Shown here in pieces: positions 23,878-34,089 of a DNA stretch of 64,000 bases. This DNA comes from Annona cherimola (taxonomy: Eukaryota > Streptophyta > Magnoliopsida > Magnoliales > Annonaceae), in the NCBI GenBank assembly GCA_030490835.1, contig CM059972.1:87715137-87779136 (forward strand). Reading direction: 5' to 3'. Each line of letters starts with the position of its first letter. Within the stretch, counting starts at the first letter, position 1. Both the position numbers and the translations under genes were made by a program. A model generated the notes under the pieces. That model saw only the letters and a program-made list of their open reading frames with translations, was not told where the DNA came from and ran no database searches.

Positions 23878-25560
23878 TGTTGGAAACATGAGGAAAACTA
23901 GCTAAATCTATGTTTTGATGATTAACAAATCAATTTGAGCATGTCTTGGCTACTAACAAGTTTGTGGAAATGTTTAAGGAATAATCATTTGAAGAAAATC
24001 AAGTATAGAAGCCAAGTCGAATCCCAAGTCGACTCCAAGATCGACTTCAACTGTCCAGAGTTGAAAACGGGAGAAGAGCAAGTGAAGTCGCAGGCCAAGT
24101 CGACTCCACCTACGACTTGGGTAGCCAAGTCGCAAACGAAGTCGACCTCAACATCGACTTGGAGTATCCAGAGTTGAAATTCAGAACACGAAGTGCCGAA
24201 GTCGCACCCCAAGTCGACTCCACTTGCGACTTGAGGTGAAGTCGCAAACGAAGTCGACTCCGACATAGACTTTGATCGGGCAGAGGAAGTTTTTCAGAAA
24301 ACTTCAAATGACAAATTATGGATTACATGATTTCAAGCCAAACTAAATGAAGATGAAGATCAAGGCAACATAGATACTCAAGCTGAAACAATTGAAGACA
24401 AATCCAAGTACAAGCAAGAAGTATAAACTCAATCATTTAAATCAAGAAGATATTTAAGACTACATGACTCAATGATTCAAGACATGAAGAATACAAAAGA
24501 AGCAAAAGCATGAAGTAACAAAGCATCTCGAAATTATTCAAGTTCAGAAAAATCAACTGACGAGGTGAAGTCGCACACGAAGTCGACTCCACCTGCGACT
24601 TGGGTCAAGTCGTAAACCCAAGTCGACCCTGACTGGAACTTGAAGTTGCGACGGAAAAGCGAAGTCGCACCCGAAGTCGACTCCATCTGCGACTTGGGCG
24701 AAGTCGCATCCGAAGTCGACTCCACATGCGACTTGGGTCGCAACGGTCGGATTTATTTTCGAACGTTGGCGCATTAAATGCGCGCCACCTACTCACTAAT
24801 GTCGGATTCCCTCCAAATTATAAATAGCATTGATGGTGAACGAGGGAAGTAGCTGAGAATCATTAAGTGAGCAATAACTCATATCCATAAGAGCTTCAAA
24901 GAGATCAAATCACTCAAGGAGGAAGAATTGTGCTTCAAGTTGCAAGAGCTACATTCAGAAACTTCAAAGCCATCATCTACAAGTTCTTCCCTGCGCTAAA
25001 TCGTTTCTACACACCTGTAAAGTGTAGTTTACTTTCATTGATTATTTGTTTGTATTGAACTTGATTTAGCTTGCGTAGCTAAGATCAAGTGGTAGCAAAG
25101 CAGTGTGTGATTGGAGTGTAACTCATCACCTACTTGTGCTAAGTGTTATATGCCCCCTAGAGCTAGAATCTAGAAGAGAGCAAGTGGCTCTAGTTGTATA
25201 TGCCCCCTAGAGCTAGAATCTAGAAGAGAGCAAGTGGCTCTAGTTGTTGATGCCCCCTAGAGCTAGAATCTAGAAGAGAGCAAGAGGCTCTAGTTGTATT
25301 CGCGGAATACAATAGTGGAACCCAAGTCACAAGGAGTGTGAGCTTGGAAGAGTGGAGTAGGGAGGTTGCCCGAACCACTATAAAATCCTTGTCTACTTGC
25401 TTTTATTTCTGCTCTCTCTATTACTTTGCTTTCCATTCAGTTTCTTCATTCAAGGGGATTAATTCTACAAGGGGTTAAGTCTTAAGTTACCGAAGAAATT
25501 TTTAAAGAACCCACTTCACCCCTCCCCTCTTGGGTTGTGCCATCTATTCGGGACCCAACA
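23878..25560 (+). repeat. 5' LTR of the Sirevirus
   Basis: Starts TGTTGGAAAC and ends GACCCAACA. Two blocks (about 24003-24275 and 24562-24740) are built from AAGTCGACTCC and GCGACTTGGG-type motifs, many containing the palindrome GTCGAC and able to pair with each other. At 25151-25299 a 50-bp unit beginning TGCCCCCTAGAGCTAGAATC is repeated three times. Promoter and polyadenylation signals should lie here but no exact site was assigned. Confidence 0.95.
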
Positions 25561-25562
25561 AG

Positions 25563-25574
25563 TGGTATCAGAGC
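25563..25574 (+). promoter_or_regulatory. Primer binding site (initiator tRNA-Met)
   Basis: TGGTATCAGAGC begins two bases after the 5' LTR and is complementary to the 3' end of plant initiator tRNA-Met, the usual primer for minus-strand synthesis in plant copia elements. Confidence 0.93.
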
Positions 25575-25608
25575 AGGTCTTTGAATTAAATCAAAGAGAT
25601 CTATTATC

Positions 25609-27486
25609 ATGGCATCCCAATCTATTCCCGTTCCCGCTTTTGCCGAAGGCCAATCTTTTACAAGGCCACCATTGTTTGATGGGAGCAACTTTTGCTATTG
25701 GAAGCTTCGTATGAAGCAACTCATCATGGCTACCGATATGGATTCTTGGATTGCTATCCAAGATGGTGTGATTTTGCCAATTGATGACAAAGCTTCCAAA
25801 TGGACCGAAGAGGAAGTTAGAACCGTCAAGAGCAATGCCAAGGCAATGAATTCTTTATTTTGTGCTCTTACGGCTTCGGAGTATGATAGAGTATCTTCTT
25901 GTTTGACTGCAAAAGAGATATGGGATACTCTAACATCCATTTATGAAGGAACCTCCCAAGTCCAAGGGACTAGGAGAAATATTTTGATAGGAGAGTTGGA
26001 AAATTTTAGAATGCTAGACACTGAAAATATTTCTGAAATATTTGCAAGATTTTCTAAGATTACTAATGCTCTCAAAGGTCTTGGAAAAGCTATCTCTGAA
26101 TCCGAACAGGTAATGAAGATACTAAGAGCTCTACCGGATTCATGGACTCCAAAGATTACAGCAATAGAAGAAGCAAAAGATCTAAACACCTTAAAGCTTG
26201 AAGACCTCATTAGCTCATTAATGTCACATGAGCTAATCAAAAGAAGAAATGAAGATCAACATAAAGGGAAGAGAACCATTGCACTCAAGGCCACTCACAA
26301 CTCAGATGGATCCACCTCTTCATCTCACAACGATAATGAAGACATTGCACTTCTCACTCGCAAATTCCGAAAGTTTGTGAGAAAAGAAAGAAATTTCAAA
26401 GATCTCAAAGAAAGACCACGACGAGTAAGGAAGAATGAGCAAACCAAATGCTATAGATGCGGGGGCGTAGGACATATGCAAACTCAATGTCCTACACCGG
26501 AAGAAAGGCCAAAGGAGAATCATGAAGGCAGAAAATATCAAAGGCCAAAGGGAAGAGGCATGTACGTCAATGAGGAGACATCATCAACATGCAGCTCTTC
26601 AACCGATGAGAACGAAGCAGCGAATTGCGCAAGAATATGCTGCATGACACAAATTGAACAAGAGGAGAATCTGCTATGCTTGAACACAACGGAAGTTTTG
26701 GAAGATCAATCCACCTCAACAAAGTACACAGAAAGTGAAGAGGTAACTTCCAAACCTTGCTATTCTCAATCAAGTTATTCTTCTTTTCAAAATTGCATCA
26801 AATGTGCTGAATTAGAAGAACTACAAACTGCCTATGATTCATTATATGAGGAAATCAAAAAGCTAGGAAATAAGTTGTCCTCAAAGAAACAACAATGTAA
26901 TTTTGTTATCATTGAAAATGGAAAACTAGCTGAAATGTCAACAAAATTGAAAGAAGACAATGAATTATTGTTGAAAGAAGACAATGAATTATTGTTGAAA
27001 GAAGTTGAGAAACTGAAAAAAGAGAACGAATCCTTAAATGAATCATTAGCAAAGTTCTCTAATCCCGGTGAAAATGTGAAGATGTTCTTGAACATGACCT
27101 CCCAAACAAACAAGAGAGGTCTTGGATACAATACATTTGAGCAAAGAGAAAGTGGAAAATCAAATGTGCCTACACTTGGGAAATATCAAACCAAAACTGC
27201 ACCTACATTCAAGCCACAAAGGAAAAATGTTGTGTGGACTAAAAGGCCAACACTTGAACCAAAATATACTTGGAGGCCTACTCCTAGACTACCAATGGCT
27301 TGCAATTTCTGTAACAAAATGGGTCATAAAGCCTATAAATGTAACTTCAAGAAATTATATGACCATGGTGCAAGATTAGTTTGGGTTCCAAGGAACACGA
27401 GATTTGGACTTTCTAAGGTAGAGCAACAAAGGTTGAACAATGTTACTAACCCAAATGGACCCATAAAATGGGTACCAAAAAGATAA
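25609..27486 (+). CDS. gag: Sirevirus Gag polyprotein
   Basis: A 625-residue ORF starting with the first ATG after the PBS. Residues about 18-215 form the UBN2/copia-type gag domain ([16 protein letters not shown] near the start), which builds the capsid-like particle. A CCHC zinc knuckle (C281-x2-C-x4-H-x4-C294) binds RNA. Residues about 430-480 are a Lys/Glu/Leu-rich coiled coil containing a 24-nt exact tandem duplication (about 26947-27000, LKEDNELL repeated). A second CCHC knuckle lies at C565-C578. The length and the second knuckle fit Sireviruses. Its stop (27484-27486) lies just before pol, which is in another frame. Confidence 0.93.
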   Translation: MASQSIPVPAFAEGQSFTRPPLFDGSNFCYWKLRMKQLIMATDMDSWIAIQDGVILPIDDKASKWTEEEVRTVKSNAKAMNSLFCALTASEYDRVSSCLTAKEIWDTLTSIYEGTSQVQGTRRNILIGELENFRMLDTENISEIFARFSKITNALKGLGKAISESEQVMKILRALPDSWTPKITAIEEAKDLNTLKLEDLISSLMSHELIKRRNEDQHKGKRTIALKATHNSDGSTSSSHNDNEDIALLTRKFRKFVRKERNFKDLKERPRRVRKNEQTKCYRCGGVGHMQTQCPTPEERPKENHEGRKYQRPKGRGMYVNEETSSTCSSSTDENEAANCARICCMTQIEQEENLLCLNTTEVLEDQSTSTKYTESEEVTSKPCYSQSSYSSFQNCIKCAELEELQTAYDSLYEEIKKLGNKLSSKKQQCNFVIIENGKLAEMSTKLKEDNELLLKEDNELLLKEVEKLKKENESLNESLAKFSNPGENVKMFLNMTSQTNKRGLGYNTFEQRESGKSNVPTLGKYQTKTAPTFKPQRKNVVWTKRPTLEPKYTWRPTPRLPMACNFCNKMGHKAYKCNFKKLYDHGARLVWVPRNTRFGLSKVEQQRLNNVTNPNGPIKWVPKR

Positions 27487-27493
27487 GGATTAT

Positions 27494-30400
27494 TTGTTTA
27501 CTTTTCAGATTTGTTTAAAGGCAAAGGCAAACAATGTGTGGTTCATGGATAGCGGTTGTTCAAGGCACATGACCGGAGAAAGAAGTTTATTCCACAAACT
27601 TAAGCCTTGCAACGACGGAACGGTTGTCTTTGGAAATAATGAGAAAGGTAAAATAAAAGGTAAAGGAAACATTTATAGTATTTCAAATGCACGCATGGAG
27701 GATGTTTTGTTTGTTGAAGGACTCAAACACAATTTAATGAGCATTAGCCAATTATGTGATAAAGGATATAAGGTTGTGTTTGAATCATCTATATGTAATG
27801 TATTTGATGGAGAACATATCATGTTTAGCGGAAAAAGACATGGAAATGTATATTTGGTTTCACTTGATGAACTAAATGGTCAATGTCTAATGGCCATTGA
27901 TAATAATCCATGGGTTTGGCATAAAAGGCTTGGGCATATAAACATGAGAAACATAAAGACTCTATGGAAAAAGAGTTTGGTAGAAGGCTTGCCTAAGTTG
28001 AAATATGACAAAAATAAATTATGTAAGGCATGTCAATTATCTAAACAACCAAAGATGTCTTTTTCTACCAAAAAGGAGATTTCCACCACTAGGCCACTTG
28101 AATTGCTACACATGGATCTATATGGGCCATCCGACATTTTAACCATTGGTGGAAAGAAATATGTATTTGTAATTGTTGATGACTTTTCAAGATTCACATG
28201 GATAATTCTTTTAGTTAGCAAAGATGAAGCCTTCTCTATGTTTTCAACGTTTGTAAACTTGGTGGAAAATGAAAAACAAAGTACTATTATGACTATAAGG
28301 AGTGATCATGGTGGTGAATTTGAGAACAAACGATTCATAGAATTATGTAATGAAAAAGGAATTCATCACACATTTTCTGCACCAAGGACTCCACAACAAA
28401 ATGGAGTTGTTGAAAGGAAAAACAGAACAATACAAGAGATGGCTAGAACAATGCTAAATGAAAGCAAATTATCCAAGAAATTTTGGGGTGAAGCTGTAAA
28501 TACAGCTTGTCATGTGTTAAATCGAGTTACCATTAGAGCTATCTTGAAAAAGACCCCATATGAGCTATGGAAGGGAAGGAAACCAAACATATCTTATTTT
28601 CATACTTTTGGATGCACATGCTATGTTTTGAACAATGGAAAAACCAACTTGGGAAAACTTGATGCTAAAAGTGATGAAGCAATATTCCTTGGTTATTCAT
28701 CAAATAGCAAAGCATATAGAGTTTTCAATAAACGAAACCAAGTTGTAGAAGAATCCATACATGTTATTTTTGATGAAACTAACTCATGCTTTAAAAGAAA
28801 GGATGATTTAAGTGATGCAGATGAGATTGTAAGCAACTTTGAAAAGCTGCATGTGGAAAAGCAAGAAGATTCCATAGAGAAAAGGGTAAGTGAAGGTAAC
28901 AATTCCTATAAACCTCCAACTGATTTAAAATTCAATCATGCACATCCAATTGAGCAAGTTATAGGAAATGTGTATGAAGGTGTAAAAACTAGAAGGTCAA
29001 AGCAAAATGTGTGTGGACAATATGCTTTTGTATCCAAGATTGAACCTTCTAATATTGAACAAGCTCTTGATGATGAAAACTGGATTATAGCAATGCAAGA
29101 AGAGCTAAATCAATTTGAAAGAAATCAAGTTTGGCACCTTGTTCCTAGACCAAATGATTGTAGTGTTATTGGCACCAAGTGGGTCTTTAGGAACAAATTA
29201 GATGAAAGTGGACTAGTAGTAAGAAACAAAGCTAGACTTGTGGCAAAGGGGTACTCACAAGAAGAAGGAATAGATTTTGAAGAATCCTATGCCCCGGTTG
29301 CTAGATTGGAAGCAATTCGCATATTACTAGCTTTTGCATCTCACATGAAATTTAAATTGTTTCAAATGGATGTTAAAAGTGCATTTTTGAATGGATATAT
29401 AAATGAAGAGGTGTATGTTGAGCAACCACCTGGATTTGAAGAAAAGGATCAATCAAAGTATGTTTACAAATTAACCAAAGCATTATATGGATTAAAACAA
29501 GCTCCAAGGGCTTGGTATGATAGACTAAGCACATTTCTGATTGATCACAATTTTCAAAAGGGAAAGGTAGACACCACTTTGTTTATCAAGAACAATGGAA
29601 AAGATATATTGATCATTCAAATTTATGTTGATGATATCATTTTTGGTGCTACTAATGAAACTCTTTGCCAAGAATTTTCTGAGCTTATGCAGAAAGAATT
29701 TGAGATGAGCATGATGGGAGAGCTAAATTTCTTCCTTGGACTGCAAATCAAGCAATTAAATGAAGGAATTTTCATTAATCAGTCCAAGTACATCAAGAAA
29801 ATGCTCAAGAAGTTTGGCATGGAGAAAAGCAAAGGAGCAAACACACCCATGAGCTCAACAATCAAGCTTGACAAAGATGAAAAGGGCAAAATAGTTGATT
29901 TAAAATTGTATAGAAGCATGATAGGTTCATTATTGTATTTAACTGCTTCTAGGCCTGATATATTGTTTAGTGTGTGTATGTGCTCTAGATTTCAGTCATG
30001 CCCAAAAGAATCACACTTGGTAGCTGTGAAAAGAATTTTTAGATACCTAGTAGACACTACCAACTTAGGACTATGGTATCCAAAGGGCTCTAATTTTGAT
30101 CTAATCGGCTACTCGGATGCGGATTTTGCTGGTTACAAAGTAGATAGAAAAAACACTAGTGGAACATGTCAGTTTCTTGGAAGCATGTTGGTTTCATGGT
30201 TTTCAAGAAAACAAACTAGTATTGCTCTATCTACGGCGGAAGCCGAATATATTGCCGCCGGGAGCTGTTGTGCTCGATTACTTTGGATGAAACAGCAACT
30301 TAGGGACTATGGCATGAATTTTAAAGATATACCTATCAATTGTGATAATACCAGTGTCATATGTCTAACCAAGAATCCTGTGTTGCATTCTAGGACCAAA

Positions 30401-30568
30401 CATATAGACCTTAGACATCATTTCATTAGAGAACATGTAGAAAATCATGACATATGTTTGGAATTTGTTAGAACTGAGGATCAAGTTGCAGATATTTTTA
30501 CTAAACCCCTAGCAAGAGAAGCATTCTATAAAATTAGAAATGACATGGGAATGATTGAGCTCACCTAA
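27494..30568 (+). CDS. pol: Sirevirus Pol polyprotein (protease, integrase, reverse transcriptase, RNase H)
   Basis: About 1024 residues without a stop. Aspartic protease motif DSG at residues 19-21; HHCC zinc finger around residues 140-185 ([10 protein letters not shown] ... CKACQ); integrase core with MDLYGP, then RSDHGGEF, then the [11 protein letters not shown] glutamate; copia reverse transcriptase with YVDD at residues 711-714 (29624-29635); RNase H with SDADFAGY and the terminal [12 protein letters not shown]. There is no ATG at the frame start: it is open from about 27467, overlapping the gag end in the +1 frame, and the first ATG lies just before the protease DSG (about 27545). A frameshift, a non-AUG start or splicing is therefore needed for expression; TTTACTTTTCAG at about 27498-27509 looks like a splice acceptor. 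Confidence 0.95.
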   Translation: MFTFQICLKAKANNVWFMDSGCSRHMTGERSLFHKLKPCNDGTVVFGNNEKGKIKGKGNIYSISNARMEDVLFVEGLKHNLMSISQLCDKGYKVVFESSICNVFDGEHIMFSGKRHGNVYLVSLDELNGQCLMAIDNNPWVWHKRLGHINMRNIKTLWKKSLVEGLPKLKYDKNKLCKACQLSKQPKMSFSTKKEISTTRPLELLHMDLYGPSDILTIGGKKYVFVIVDDFSRFTWIILLVSKDEAFSMFSTFVNLVENEKQSTIMTIRSDHGGEFENKRFIELCNEKGIHHTFSAPRTPQQNGVVERKNRTIQEMARTMLNESKLSKKFWGEAVNTACHVLNRVTIRAILKKTPYELWKGRKPNISYFHTFGCTCYVLNNGKTNLGKLDAKSDEAIFLGYSSNSKAYRVFNKRNQVVEESIHVIFDETNSCFKRKDDLSDADEIVSNFEKLHVEKQEDSIEKRVSEGNNSYKPPTDLKFNHAHPIEQVIGNVYEGVKTRRSKQNVCGQYAFVSKIEPSNIEQALDDENWIIAMQEELNQFERNQVWHLVPRPNDCSVIGTKWVFRNKLDESGLVVRNKARLVAKGYSQEEGIDFEESYAPVARLEAIRILLAFASHMKFKLFQMDVKSAFLNGYINEEVYVEQPPGFEEKDQSKYVYKLTKALYGLKQAPRAWYDRLSTFLIDHNFQKGKVDTTLFIKNNGKDILIIQIYVDDIIFGATNETLCQEFSELMQKEFEMSMMGELNFFLGLQIKQLNEGIFINQSKYIKKMLKKFGMEKSKGANTPMSSTIKLDKDEKGKIVDLKLYRSMIGSLLYLTASRPDILFSVCMCSRFQSCPKESHLVAVKRIFRYLVDTTNLGLWYPKGSNFDLIGYSDADFAGYKVDRKNTSGTCQFLGSMLVSWFSRKQTSIALSTAEAEYIAAGSCCARLLWMKQQLRDYGMNFKDIPINCDNTSVICLTKNPVLHSRTKHIDLRHHFIREHVENHDICLEFVRTEDQVADIFTKPLAREAFYKIRNDMGMIELT

Positions 30569-30590
30569 GTAACAAAACAAAAATGCTATC

Positions 30591-30680
30591 ACAAGTGGTA
30601 TCAACTGGTAAATCAAGTGGTATAAAATCTAACAAGTAATAACAATTGGTATCATGTCCAACAAGTAGTATCTAAACTTA
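30591..30680 (+). repeat. PBS-like short repeats downstream of pol
   Basis: CAAGTGGTATCAA, CAAGTGGTATAAA, CAATTGGTATCAT and CAAGTAGTATCTA follow one another at about 20-30 bp spacing. Each resembles the CAAGTGGTATCAGAGC junction at the 5' LTR/PBS. Non-coding, lying between the pol stop and the polypurine tracts. Confidence 0.7.
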
Positions 30681-30689
30681 GGATAAGCA

Positions 30690-31010
30690 TAAACTTAGGG
30701 GGAGCACCCATTTAGGGGGAGCTAACCCACCTATCTCTTTGATTACCCTCTAATCTTTTTGATATATTGACAAAAAGGGGGAGAGAGATTGAAGAGTATG
30801 TGAGTTGAAAAATTGAGTATAAGTCTTTATGATTAAAAGGGAGAGAGATGATTAATGGGGAGAAGAGTAGGATATGCTTACATGATATTTATATGTGAAT
30901 GTTCTGTTTGCATGAGCATAAGCATGATTTTAAAATGCAATATGAGCATACTATTTTTAATGAAAGGTATCCACTCAAATCGGTTTTGTCAATCATCAAA
31001 AAGGGGGAGA
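30690..31010 (+). promoter_or_regulatory. Multiple polypurine tracts upstream of the 3' LTR
   Basis: AGGGGGAG occurs at about 30698 and 30713, AAAAAGGGGGAGAGAGA at about 30774, AAAAGGGAGAGAGA at about 30836, and the terminal AAAAAGGGGGAGA ends at 31010, directly before the 3' LTR. The last tract should prime plus-strand DNA. Reiterated tracts are a described Sirevirus hallmark. Confidence 0.85.
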
Positions 31011-31011
31011 T

Positions 31012-32696
31012 TGTTGGAAACATGAGGAAAACTAGCTAAATCTATGTTTTGATGATTAACAAATCAATTTGAGCATGTCTTGGCTACTAACAAGTTTGTG
31101 GAAATGTTTAAGGAATAATCATTTGAAGAAAATCAAGTATAGAAGCCAAGTCGAATCCCAAGTCGACTCCAAGATCGACTTCAACTGTCCAGAGTTGAAA
31201 ACGGGAGAAGAGCAAGTGAAGTCGCAGGCCAAGTCGACTCCACCTACGACTTGGGTAGCCAAGTCGCAAACGAAGTCGACCTCAACATCGACTTGGAGTA
31301 TCCAGAGTTGAAATTCAGAACACGAAGTGCCGAAGTCGCACCCCAAGTCGACTCCACTTGCGACTTGAGGTGAAGTCGCAAACGAAGTCGACTCCGACAT
31401 AGACTTGGATCGGGCAGAGGAAAGTTTTTCAGAAAACTTCAAATGACAAATTATGGATTACATGATTTCAAGCCAAACTAAATGAAGATGAAGATCAAGG
31501 CAACATAGATACTCAAGCTGAAACAATTGAAGACAAATCCAAGTACAAGCAAGAAGTATAAACTCAATCATTTAAATCAAGAAGATATTTAAGACTACAT
31601 GACTCAATGATTCAAGACATGAAGAATACAAAAGAAGCAAAAGCATGAAGTAACAAAGCATCTCGAAATTATTCAAGTTCAGAAAAATCAACTGACGAGG
31701 TGAAGTCGCACACGAAGTCGACTCCACCTGCGACTTGGGTCAAGTCGTAAACCCAAGTCGACCCTGACTGGAACTTGAAGTTGCGACGGAAAAGCGAAGT
31801 CGCACCCGAAGTCGACTCCATCTGCGACTTGGGCGAAGTCGCATCCGAAGTCGACTCCACATGCGACTTGGGTCGCAACGGTCGGATTTATTTTCGAACG
31901 TTGGCGCATTAAATGTGCGCCACCTACTCACTAACGTTCGGATTCCCTCCAAATTATAAATAGCATTGATGGTGAACGAGGGAAGTAGCTGAGAATCATT
32001 AAGTGAGCAATAACCCATATCCATAAGAGCTTCAAAGAGATCAAATCACTCAAGGAGGAAGAATTGTGCTTCAAGTTGCAAGAGCTACATTCAGAAACTT
32101 CAAAGCCATCATCTACAAGTTCTTCCCTGCGCTAAATCGTTTCTACACACCTGTAAAGTGTAGTTTACTTTCATTGATTATTTGTTTGTATTGAACTTGA
32201 TTTAGCTTGCGTAGCTAAGATCAAGTGGTAGCAAAGTAGTGTGTGATTGGAGTGTAACTCATCACCTACTTGTGCTAAGTGTTATATGCCCCCTAGAGCT
32301 AGAATCTAGAAGAGAGCAAGTGACTCTAGTTGTATATGCCCCCTAGAGCTAGAATCTAGAAGAGAGCAAGTGGCTCTAGTTGTTGATGCCCCCTAGAGCT
32401 AGAATCTAGAAGAGAGCAAGAGGCTCTAGTTGTATTCGCGGAATACAATAGTGGAACCCAAGTCACAAGGAGTGTGAGCTTGGAAGAGTGGAGTAGGGAG
32501 GTTGCCCGAACCACTATAAAATCCTTGTCTACTTGCTTTTATTTCTGCTCTCTCTATTACTTTGCTTTCCATTCAGTTTCTTCATTCAAGGAGATTAATT
32601 CTACAAGGGGTTAAGTCTTAAGTTACCGAAGAAATTTTTAAAGAACCCAATTCACCCCTCCCCTCTTGGGTTGTGCCATCTATTCGGGACCCAACA
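31012..32696 (+). repeat. 3' LTR of the Sirevirus
   Basis: Nearly identical to the 5' LTR, with the same palindromic blocks and the same three 50-bp repeats (32287-32435). Differences seen by eye include GACTTGGAT for GACTTTGAT, TGTGCGCC for TGCGCGCC, GTGACTC for GTGGCTC, AAGGAGATT for AAGGGGATT and CCAATTCACC for CCACTTCACC. Followed by the GATGG duplication. Confidence 0.95.
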
Positions 32697-32712
32697 GATG
32701 GGCCAAGATGGA

Positions 32713-32999
32713 GGACGCTGGTTCAATGCACCCACGTGTACTGAACCCGTTTTTTTATTTTTTTGAAAATTTTTGTACACGACTGTTAATTTAATTGTAT
32801 TTAACATGTTTATAAATTTTTATCTTTTTTAGAGATTTTTAAATATTTTTTTCGGATTTTTTAAAATCAGTGACATTTTTAATAATTTAAAAATGTTCAA
32901 AAATGGTAAAAATTTATACACATGTTAAATATACTAAGATTAACATTTTCATAAAAAAAGTTTAAAAAAAAAATAAAAAATTGCATTGAACCAGCGTCC
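32713..32999. mobile_element. Fold-back MITE, family C, with 9-bp target duplication (Mutator-type)
   Basis: Perfect 18-bp terminal repeats, GGACGCTGGTTCAATGCA and its complement, bound a 287-bp palindromic element. CAAGATGGA is duplicated on both sides (32704-32712 and 33000-33008); a 9-bp duplication is diagnostic of Mutator-like elements. The core holds ATTGTATTTAACATGTTTAT and its inverted partner, shared with other family C copies. Non-coding. Confidence 0.88.
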
Positions 33000-33008
33000 C
33001 AAGATGGA

Positions 33009-33411
33009 GCTACACTCTAAGATCTTCGGTGCTATCTCTAACATTTAAATATTTCCAAATTTAATATTAGAGTATGTTTCGTTTCAATTTTTTAATTTGA
33101 TAATTAAATACTTAAATTATGGAGATTAATTTGAAATTAAGAAAATGATAATCACAAGAAGCCTAGAAATAAGTTTATTAAAATGCCGAGAAATAAGTTT
33201 ATTAAAATGCCGAGTATGCTAGTGGGTTAGCATGAGTTAGCATGAAAGTGAGCATTAACTTCTTTGGTCCATAATGGGCGGGCCATCTCTGATCCCGTCT
33301 CCCCTAACCAAAAAACAAAAAAGAAAGGAAAAAAAAAAAAAAGAAAATTTGAGAAAAGGAAGGAAAAAACTAAAAACAGCAAAGAAAGAGAGGGAGGGAG
33401 GAGGAAGGAAC
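33009..33411 (+). other. Spacer and probable 5' leader of the L34e-family gene
   Basis: No separate gene. Bases about 33310-33410 are a dense purine stretch (AAAAGGAAGGAAAAAAC-like), which would form a GA-rich 5' UTR for the gene starting at 33412. The phrase AAATAAGTTTATTAAAATGC is repeated at about 33167 and 33189. Confidence 0.4.
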
Positions 33412-34089
33412 ATGCTCCTCCCGATTTCTCCCTTCCCAATGCCTCCTCCAAACGCCGTCTCCTCAGCCAGACCCAAGAAAACCTCCTCGAACCCCGCCAC
33501 CGCCACCGCCACCGCTACCGCCGCCACAGCCGCCACCACCAGCAGCAGCAGCTCTGCCTCTCCCTTCCTTCTCTGCAAACACCACCAGCACTCCCCTTCC
33601 GCCACCACTCTCGACCTCCTTATCCTCCTCCTCGTTCTCTTCTCCTCCCTCTTTCTAGTCTCCTCCTTCCTCTCCCACCTCTTCCACTCCCTCTCCCTCC
33701 TCCTCTCCCCTCTCCCCATCCTCCCTCTCCCCCTCCTCCTCTCCTTCCTCGCCTTCGCCGCCCTCTCCATTGCCGCCCTCGAGTTCTGCTGCCCCGGCTC
33801 ACGCCGTTGCTCCAACCCTCGCTGCAAGGGCCTCAAGAAGTCCCTCGAGTTCGACATTCAGCTCCAGACAGAGGACTGCCTCCGCGCCCCGGCCTCCAAG
33901 GAGATCGATGATCTTCCTTGGAAGGGCGGCGCCGAAACCAATCCTGACTACGAGTGCCTTCGCTCTGAGCTCAGACGCATGGCGCCCCCCAATGGCCGCG
34001 CCGTTCTGCTCTTCAGATCGAGGTGCGGCTGCGCCGTAGCCAAGTTGGAAGCCTGGGGCCCAAAGCGCGGCCGTCGGCACAAGAAGTGA
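33412..34089 (+). CDS. Ribosomal protein L34e superfamily protein, like Arabidopsis At5g19025
   Basis: A GC-rich single coding exon of 225 residues. The N-terminus is low-complexity (Ala/Thr/Ser run at about residues 25-50), followed by one long Leu-rich hydrophobic stretch (about 68-125) that could be one or two membrane segments. The C-terminal half carries the conserved cysteine-rich family block: ELCC-like EFCCPGSRRC, CKGLKKSLEFDIQLQTE, DLPWKGG, NPDYECLRSELRRMAPPNGR, RCGCAVAKLEAWGPKRGRRH, ending KK-stop. The family is annotated as L34e-like, but membrane stretch and layout are unlike a ribosomal protein and the function is unknown. ATG 33412 was chosen; 33439 is a possible alternative, and the frame extends upstream only through lysine-rich leader sequence. 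The stop overlaps a donor-like GTGAGT. Confidence 0.88.
   Translation: MLLPISPFPMPPPNAVSSARPKKTSSNPATATATATAATAATTSSSSSASPFLLCKHHQHSPSATTLDLLILLLVLFSSLFLVSSFLSHLFHSLSLLLSPLPILPLPLLLSFLAFAALSIAALEFCCPGSRRCSNPRCKGLKKSLEFDIQLQTEDCLRAPASKEIDDLPWKGGAETNPDYECLRSELRRMAPPNGRAVLLFRSRCGCAVAKLEAWGPKRGRRHKK

Larger units (their letters stand above)
23878..32696 (+). mobile_element. Complete Ty1/copia LTR retrotransposon, Sirevirus lineage, 8.8 kb
   Basis: LTRs of 1683 and 1685 bp (TGTTGGAAACATG ... CGGGACCCAACA) flank a primer binding site, an intact gag ORF, an intact pol ORF and polypurine tracts. GATGG at 23873-23877 and 32697-32701 is the 5-bp target duplication. Protease, integrase, reverse transcriptase and RNase H occur in that order, which defines Ty1/copia (Pseudoviridae-type). 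A large gag with two CCHC knuckles, several polypurine tracts before the 3' LTR and palindrome-rich LTRs are features of the Sirevirus lineage. The LTRs differ by about eight substitutions and two single-base indels by eye (about 0.5%), so insertion is recent. No envelope-like ORF is present. It looks structurally autonomous. Confidence 0.96.

Noticed and set aside
23935..24307. Open frames in the LTR, such as VESTSxATSPKSQ-like repeats (also at 31119-31442 and 31669-31909)
   Set aside because: They translate the GTCGAC palindrome repeats of a non-coding LTR and stop at its borders.
24003..24740. Regular palindromic repeats considered as a CRISPR array
   Set aside because: Irregular spacing, location inside LTRs, duplicated in both LTRs, and a plant genome.
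30569..31011. Possible envelope-like ORF of the Sirevirus
   Set aside because: Only 443 bp without an open frame of useful length; holds polypurine tracts instead.
33255..33857. Long minus-strand and alternate plus-strand frames over the L34e-family gene (Arg/Gly- or Pro-rich)
   Set aside because: They arise from GC-rich codon use on the opposite strand or in other frames. The 33412-34089 frame carries the conserved family block.
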